A DNA stretch of 36,072 nucleotides from DATGFK01 sp040007395. Its GTDB lineage: Bacteria; Chloroflexota; Anaerolineae; Aggregatilineales; UBA2796. Below are positions 32,637 to 36,072 of this stretch, in pieces. The notes below the pieces were generated by a model. That model saw only the letters and a list, made by a program, of their open reading frames with translations. It did no database searches and was not told the origin of the DNA. The first letter of the stretch is position 1; every line of letters starts with the position of its first letter. The stretch is from the NCBI GenBank assembly GCA_040007395.1, contig JBDTVG010000233.1, positions 1-36,072 of the forward strand, written 5' to 3'. Made by a program: the position numbers and the translations under genes.

Positions 32637-32888
32637 ATGCCTGTTGTTCCCTACTGTCATATCTGTGACAAAAATCCTGACGAAAAACGCCGTTACGGAA
32701 CGGCGGGTCTCGACAATGGTGATTACTGCCCGGTCTGTTTTCAACCGTACTGCCAATTTCATGCAGGCAAGGTTCGCTGGCGCTGGCGGGCGAATGCGCT
32801 GGTTGCGACTGGGTACGTGTGCATGGAATGTAAAAATGCCTACCGTCATCGCGAATGGGACCCAATCAACCGAGATTGGATTAGCTGA
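32637..32888 (+). CDS. Zinc-ribbon microprotein
   Basis: An 83-residue protein with four metal-type pairs: Cys7-Cys10 (YCHIC), Cys31-Cys34 (YCPVC), Cys39-His42 (YCQFH) and Cys62-Cys65 (VCMEC). It probably binds two zinc ions, in a cross-brace-like (treble or RING-like) arrangement. It is basic in its middle part (KVRWRWRAN) and has no membrane segment. No family was recognised. ATG 32637 is chosen because AAGG lies 7 bases upstream and the metal motif starts right after; the frame is open from 32574. The stop overlaps the SGNH gene start by one base (TGATG), so the two are translationally coupled. A protein-binding or regulatory role is a guess. Confidence 0.7.
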   Translation: MPVVPYCHICDKNPDEKRRYGTAGLDNGDYCPVCFQPYCQFHAGKVRWRWRANALVATGYVCMECKNAYRHREWDPINRDWIS

Positions 32889-34108
32889 TGCGAGGGTCGG
32901 CTAGTTTATTTCGGACGGTGATCGCCCGGTTGGTGGTCATTATTTTTGGTTTGGTACTGGCTCTGCTGATTGCCGAGGTAGGGGTACGTCTGTTATATGG
33001 GTCACTGCCCATGAACTTGCAGATTGCGCTGCGGAATGTGCGCGTTACACCGTTTGGTGATCAGGGTCTTGCGCCGCCTTCGTTGTGGCAGGCCGATACA
33101 GACTACTTAACCATTGTGCGCCCCGGTGTAACCGATAGTTTGCAGGCGGGTAGCCCAAATGTGACTTTCCATGTGACCAGCAGCGCGTGGTGGGGTGGAC
33201 GGGTTGGTTTCAGATCTCCACAGCCGCAGGATGGAAATGTTGAAGCGGTAGCGCTCGGTGACTCGTTTACCTTTTGCTTTACGGAAGTCGAAGCCTGTTG
33301 GGTAAGTCTTGTCGCCCAAAATACTGGCCTCAATATCTCGAATCTGGGACAGCCCGTCACCGGGTCGGTCAGCCATGCCCGGATTTTCTATGATTTCGTC
33401 GCTAAGCCGGAACTTAAGCTCAAACAGCCGAAACTCGTGCTGTGGCAGTTCTACGGCAACGACTATAACGATGATTACGGCTTGACGGTACTTGACCATA
33501 CCAATAAAACAACAGAAGCCGCCTCTCAAACACGACCTTTGCCTCAAGGAACACTAGCAGTTTGGCTGCGCGAGAACTCTGCGATTTACCTGCTTATCAG
33601 TTCGCTAGTACGCGGCAAAGATCCCGGTGTGGAGCAGTTTGTCGATCCCTATCATGTTAAGAATGGCGATCTGGATCTGTGGTTTGGGCAATCGTATATC
33701 CGCGATGCGTTCGACCTGAACCAACCGCGCAATCAGGAAGGCGAAACGCTTTCACAGCAAGCGATTGTGCAGACTCGCGATCTTGTAGAGAAAAACGGCG
33801 GCAAGTTTGTCGTCGTAGTGATGCCGACCAAGGAAGAAGCCTATCGCAGCCTAACAGAACCGCAGATGGGCAAAGCTGCCATTGATGCGATTGCTGCGCC
33901 GCGCTTGAATATGCTTGACTTGTGCCAGTCGCAGCATCTTGTCTGCTTCGATGCGTTGCCTACCTTGCAAACGGAAGCGGCAATTGGTCACCAAGTCTAC
34001 TTCCCGACTGATCCGCACCTGAATGATCTCGGCAATCGGCTGGTGGGCGAGGCCGTCTCAGAATTTTTGAAGACTCAAGGATTGAATAACGTCTCACCAC
34101 AAAAATAG
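32888..34108 (+). CDS. Membrane-anchored SGNH/GDSL hydrolase-like protein
   Basis: A 406-residue protein with one N-terminal membrane segment (about 12-36, RLVVIIFGLVLALLIAEVG) and an extracytoplasmic hydrolase fold. The SGNH blocks are visible: GDS at 124-126 (Ser126, block I), the QFYGNDYNDD block III at 187-196 (Asn191), and DPHLND at 375-380 with Asp375 and His377 (block V). Gly of block II is in NLGQPVTGSV. Such membrane SGNH proteins often act as acetyl/acyl-transfer or acyl-esterases on cell-surface glycans. Substrate unknown. Coupled to the zinc-ribbon gene by TGATG. Converges with the nucleotidyltransferase gene across 27 bp. Confidence 0.82.
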   Translation: MRGSASLFRTVIARLVVIIFGLVLALLIAEVGVRLLYGSLPMNLQIALRNVRVTPFGDQGLAPPSLWQADTDYLTIVRPGVTDSLQAGSPNVTFHVTSSAWWGGRVGFRSPQPQDGNVEAVALGDSFTFCFTEVEACWVSLVAQNTGLNISNLGQPVTGSVSHARIFYDFVAKPELKLKQPKLVLWQFYGNDYNDDYGLTVLDHTNKTTEAASQTRPLPQGTLAVWLRENSAIYLLISSLVRGKDPGVEQFVDPYHVKNGDLDLWFGQSYIRDAFDLNQPRNQEGETLSQQAIVQTRDLVEKNGGKFVVVVMPTKEEAYRSLTEPQMGKAAIDAIAAPRLNMLDLCQSQHLVCFDALPTLQTEAAIGHQVYFPTDPHLNDLGNRLVGEAVSEFLKTQGLNNVSPQK

Positions 34109-34135
34109 AGTCAGTCTACAGTAAGCATTCGTAAT

Positions 34136-34930
34136 TCATAACAGCAAGGCATTGCATGTCCGAATCACGTATTTCAAGAAATTCACTGTTTCAACGGTTC
34201 GGCTAATTCTGGATTTGTATAAAGAGCCACGCACCTCTCCGCGAATGTTTAATGCTTCTTGAATTAGACGATGCCATCTGCTAGGAAGATGGGTCAAGGC
34301 ATATTCCCCCGCACCAGTTTTTGAGGTAATGCCCTTCTCTTTGAACGTGTAAAACTGCCGTAATACTCCGAGAACCGCCCATTGCAGACCGTCATCAGTA
34401 TATATCCATGCGATTCGCCTAGGCTTATTTGTAAAATTTACCCAGTATGTATTGAGATTATGCTTCATTTTCACAAGGAGTACGTCCAAATCCACATCGA
34501 AGGCAAGATTCTGGGGTTCGGGTCCCAGTAGTGCAACGCCTTGATTTTTGAGTATCCACCATGTTATAGAGTTGACATCATTGCGTTCGGCAGGACTCAC
34601 GATGCCATCATGGTAATTGGGATGCGGCGTAATGGTTTCCTCGAGCTGTCCCAGATCATCCCATTGAAGGTAACTTCCTTCCAACTCCCAACGAGGATAT
34701 TTCAGCGCTAAGGTTTTATGAATTCCTCTCAGGTGATGCAAATCGCTTTCAGTGCATTGTCGGCTAATCACAGTGATAAAATCAATGTCGCTGAATCGCT
34801 CATGGAATGCACCCAGCGCAATGGAGCCATGAATGTAGAATGCGTCTACCAAGTCTGGAAGATCTTTTTTTACGATGAACATATACTCTTGCAAAAGAGG
34901 TTCGATGGCTTTAGGGATTTCTATGTGCAT
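34136..34930 (-). CDS. AadA-like aminoglycoside nucleotidyltransferase-domain protein
   Basis: A 264-residue nucleotidyltransferase. The NTase motif HGSIALGAFHERFSDIDF gives Gly35-Ser36 and the metal-binding Asp48 and Asp50. The C-terminal helical part contains WAVLGVLRQFYTFKEKGITSKTGAGEYAL, typical of the DUF4111 / AadA C-terminal domain. AadA-type enzymes adenylate spectinomycin and streptomycin; distant members have unknown substrates, so resistance is not established. The gene lies directly downstream of a transposase pseudogene, and its ATG overlaps the pseudogene's run-on frame, which is a common setting for acquired genes. AT-rich compared with the core genes. Start ATG 34930, no strong Shine-Dalgarno seen. 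Confidence 0.75.
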   Translation of the reverse strand: MHIEIPKAIEPLLQEYMFIVKKDLPDLVDAFYIHGSIALGAFHERFSDIDFITVISRQCTESDLHHLRGIHKTLALKYPRWELEGSYLQWDDLGQLEETITPHPNYHDGIVSPAERNDVNSITWWILKNQGVALLGPEPQNLAFDVDLDVLLVKMKHNLNTYWVNFTNKPRRIAWIYTDDGLQWAVLGVLRQFYTFKEKGITSKTGAGEYALTHLPSRWHRLIQEALNIRGEVRGSLYKSRISRTVETVNFLKYVIRTCNALLL

Positions 34931-34984
34931 AACTCGCCTTAAAATTGCTGTGCTGTCTGGTGTTGTGTAGAATTTCGATGGTCA

Positions 34985-35371
34985 AAAGTGGATTATCGGG
35001 CTGTAACGTTTGGGCATTGGCCCGGATTTTGGCGCGAAGCGCTTGCACCGTTTGACGGCAAACCCCAACTTCATTCGCTAAAATCTGCGCCTGTTCACCC
35101 TTAACAATACCCCGTACTAATAATACAGCTTATTCTGGCTTGAGCCGTCGTCCTTCAAACACCGTTCCACTGAAGACATTGTAGGTCTTATCACATTGCC
35201 GACAGCGATAATCCTCAACCTCGGTGACTGTGCGGACTCGAAATAGTCGGGCTTGCTCTCGTCCTGCCCCGCAGCGCGGACATACTAATCCTTTGGGGTG
35301 GAAGTGTTCTAACAGCCACTCATAACTACTCTGGCTTGAAGCAAATCGACTATAGGAAATTCAATCGGCAT
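34985..35371 (-). pseudogene. IS1595-like transposase remnant (N-terminal part)
   Basis: On the minus strand, ATG 35371 begins MPIEFPIVDLL. A one-base frameshift near 35340 leads to SSYEWLLEHFHPKGLVCPRC, then CRQCDKTYNVFSGTVFEGRR, a zinc ribbon and NVFSGT motif typical of IS1595/ISXO2-like transposases. A TAA at 35130-35132 (Gln codon expected) interrupts, and the same frame goes on with AVLLVRGIVKGEQAQILANE, a helix-turn-helix, and QTLQPDNPL. The homology then stops, so the catalytic DDE part is missing. Decayed insertion sequence, not functional. It lies between the AadA-like gene and the ISKra4 remnant. Confidence 0.75.
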
Positions 35372-35436
35372 TGCGCTTCTCCCGCCGCCTTCATTATTCC
35401 TTTAGTGTACACCTTTTGCACCCTGAGTTAACATGA

Positions 35437-36072
35437 GCCAAGCGTGATTATTATTACTGTGAGGCCTGTGGCACAGGATTCCCCCCGTGATGCTGGCTTG
35501 GGGCTGGTGGAAGGGCTGTACAGTCTGGGGCTGGCCCAGCAGATGGTCTGGTTGACTGGCTTATTGACGTGTGGGCAATGTGTAGAGGTTTTTGCACGCC
35601 TTGGTCAGTGTCAGGTGAGGGAGAGCAGCCTGTGGCGGCAAGTTCAGACCGAAGGAGCGCGGCTGGTGGCTGCTGCGCAACACGAACAGACCCAAGTGAG
35701 TCCTGAACGGCTTCCACTCGACGCAGCGAGTGCTGACCACTCCACCGTCAAGGGGGTCGGTATGGATGGGGGCATGGTTAACATTCGGAGGGAAGGCTGG
35801 AAAGAAATGAAAGTGGGAACTGTGTATGATGTGGTGCTGCGTCTTGAAAAAGATGAGCGCAGTGGCGAGTATGTAGAGATGGCTCATGCCCAGAACACAG
35901 CCTATAGCGCTATATGGGGGGGGTGATGCCTTTCGATCGGCGCTCTGGGCACTGGCGGTCAAGCAAGCTGTGCCGACGGCGCGGCAGTCGAGCGTCACTG
36001 CCGATGGCGCCAACTGGATTAGGAATATCAGTACTGACTTGTTTCCAGACAGTTCGCAGCTTGTCGACTGGT
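35437..36072 (+). pseudogene. ISKra4-family transposase remnant, truncated by the window edge
   Basis: Frame 1 begins AKRDYYYCEACGTGFPP (a CxxC zinc motif), after a stop at 35434. A frameshift at the C6 tract (35481-35486) leads into RDAGLGLVEGLYSLGLAQQM and then the ISKra4 signature VKGVGMDGGMVNIRREGWKE followed by VGTVYDVV and EMAHAQNTAYSAIWGG. A second frameshift at the G8 tract (35916-35923) is bypassed if one G is removed; the frame then reads GDAFRSALWALAVKQAV and, after further residues, VTADGANWI up to the edge. Two disruptions plus a truncated 5' end make it a pseudogene unless the homopolymer calls are wrong. The rest of the element lies beyond the window. Confidence 0.8.

Noticed and set aside
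35440..35926. Intact 160-aa protein starting at GTG 35444
   Set aside because: It is the middle part of an ISKra4 transposase; the zinc motif just upstream is in another frame, so the GTG start is not real.

Overview
The window looks like a piece of a Chloroflexota (Anaerolineae-like) chromosome, probably from a draft or metagenome-type assembly. The inference rests on gene content rather than on a marker gene: a CvpA-type membrane protein of the kind seen in Chloroflexota, menaquinone biosynthesis (menG/ubiE), DUF3052, secreted WD40 proteins, a PA14/VCBS-repeat metalloprotease, a dolichyl-mannosyltransferase-like GT39 enzyme, ISKra4 and IS1595-like transposase remnants, and CCCCTAGCCCCCTCTC-type palindromic repeats. 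No rRNA or phylogenetic marker was compared, so the assignment is moderate.

Layout. 1-2.4 kb: 3' end of a cvpA-like gene, an AT-rich orphan gene and murC. 2.4-6 kb: an AT-rich stretch with a large unknown membrane protein, a DUF962/Mpo1-like protein, an epoxide hydrolase/dehalogenase-type alpha/beta hydrolase, and a second alpha/beta hydrolase that appears to lack its catalytic Ser and His. 6-8.8 kb: a minus-strand cluster of GT4 glycosyltransferase, Wzz-like chain-length protein and nicotinamidase-family hydrolase. 8.8-11.1 kb: a MITE-like palindrome, rnhB-moaB, tRNA-Lys(CTT) with a strong promoter and terminator, and menG. 11.1-15.5 kb: a GT39 membrane glycosyltransferase, gcvH overlapped or abutted by an orphan solute-binding lipoprotein, and DUF3052. 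15.6-20 kb: a secreted WD40 protein, then yjbR-fabH-fabF on the minus strand (transcribed fabF to fabH to yjbR). 20.3-23.7 kb: an atypical SDR, two GNAT acetyltransferases and a LacD-type aldolase. 23.9-27.7 kb: a tightly coupled secreted metalloprotease / WD40 pair. 28-30 kb: acyl carrier protein plus fatty-acyl-AMP ligase. 30-34.1 kb: a sensor histidine kinase with lost phosphoacceptor and N-box residues, a small ABM-type protein, a zinc-ribbon microprotein coupled to an SGNH hydrolase. 34.1-36 kb: an AadA-like nucleotidyltransferase, then a graveyard of two transposase pseudogenes running off the end.

How genes work together. FabF and FabH are coupled and belong to fatty-acid elongation and initiation. 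ACP plus FAAL form a separate acyl-activation and carrier unit with no polyketide or peptide synthase beside it. GT4, Wzz and GT39 point to envelope polysaccharide or protein glycosylation. The metalloprotease and its WD40 partner are both exported and co-transcribed, and a WD40 paralogue 8 kb away shares a cysteine-containing C-terminal segment with the partner.

The most notable observations are: a 7-G tract that separates a perfect signal peptide from the metalloprotease reading frame (phase variation or sequencing error); two probable pseudoenzymes (histidine kinase with H to Q and N to W changes; alpha/beta hydrolase with S to G and H to N changes); and the conserved C-terminal segment shared by the two WD40 proteins. 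Two further homopolymer frameshifts in the ISKra4 remnant mean that assembly accuracy at G/C runs must be checked before the phase-variation reading is accepted.
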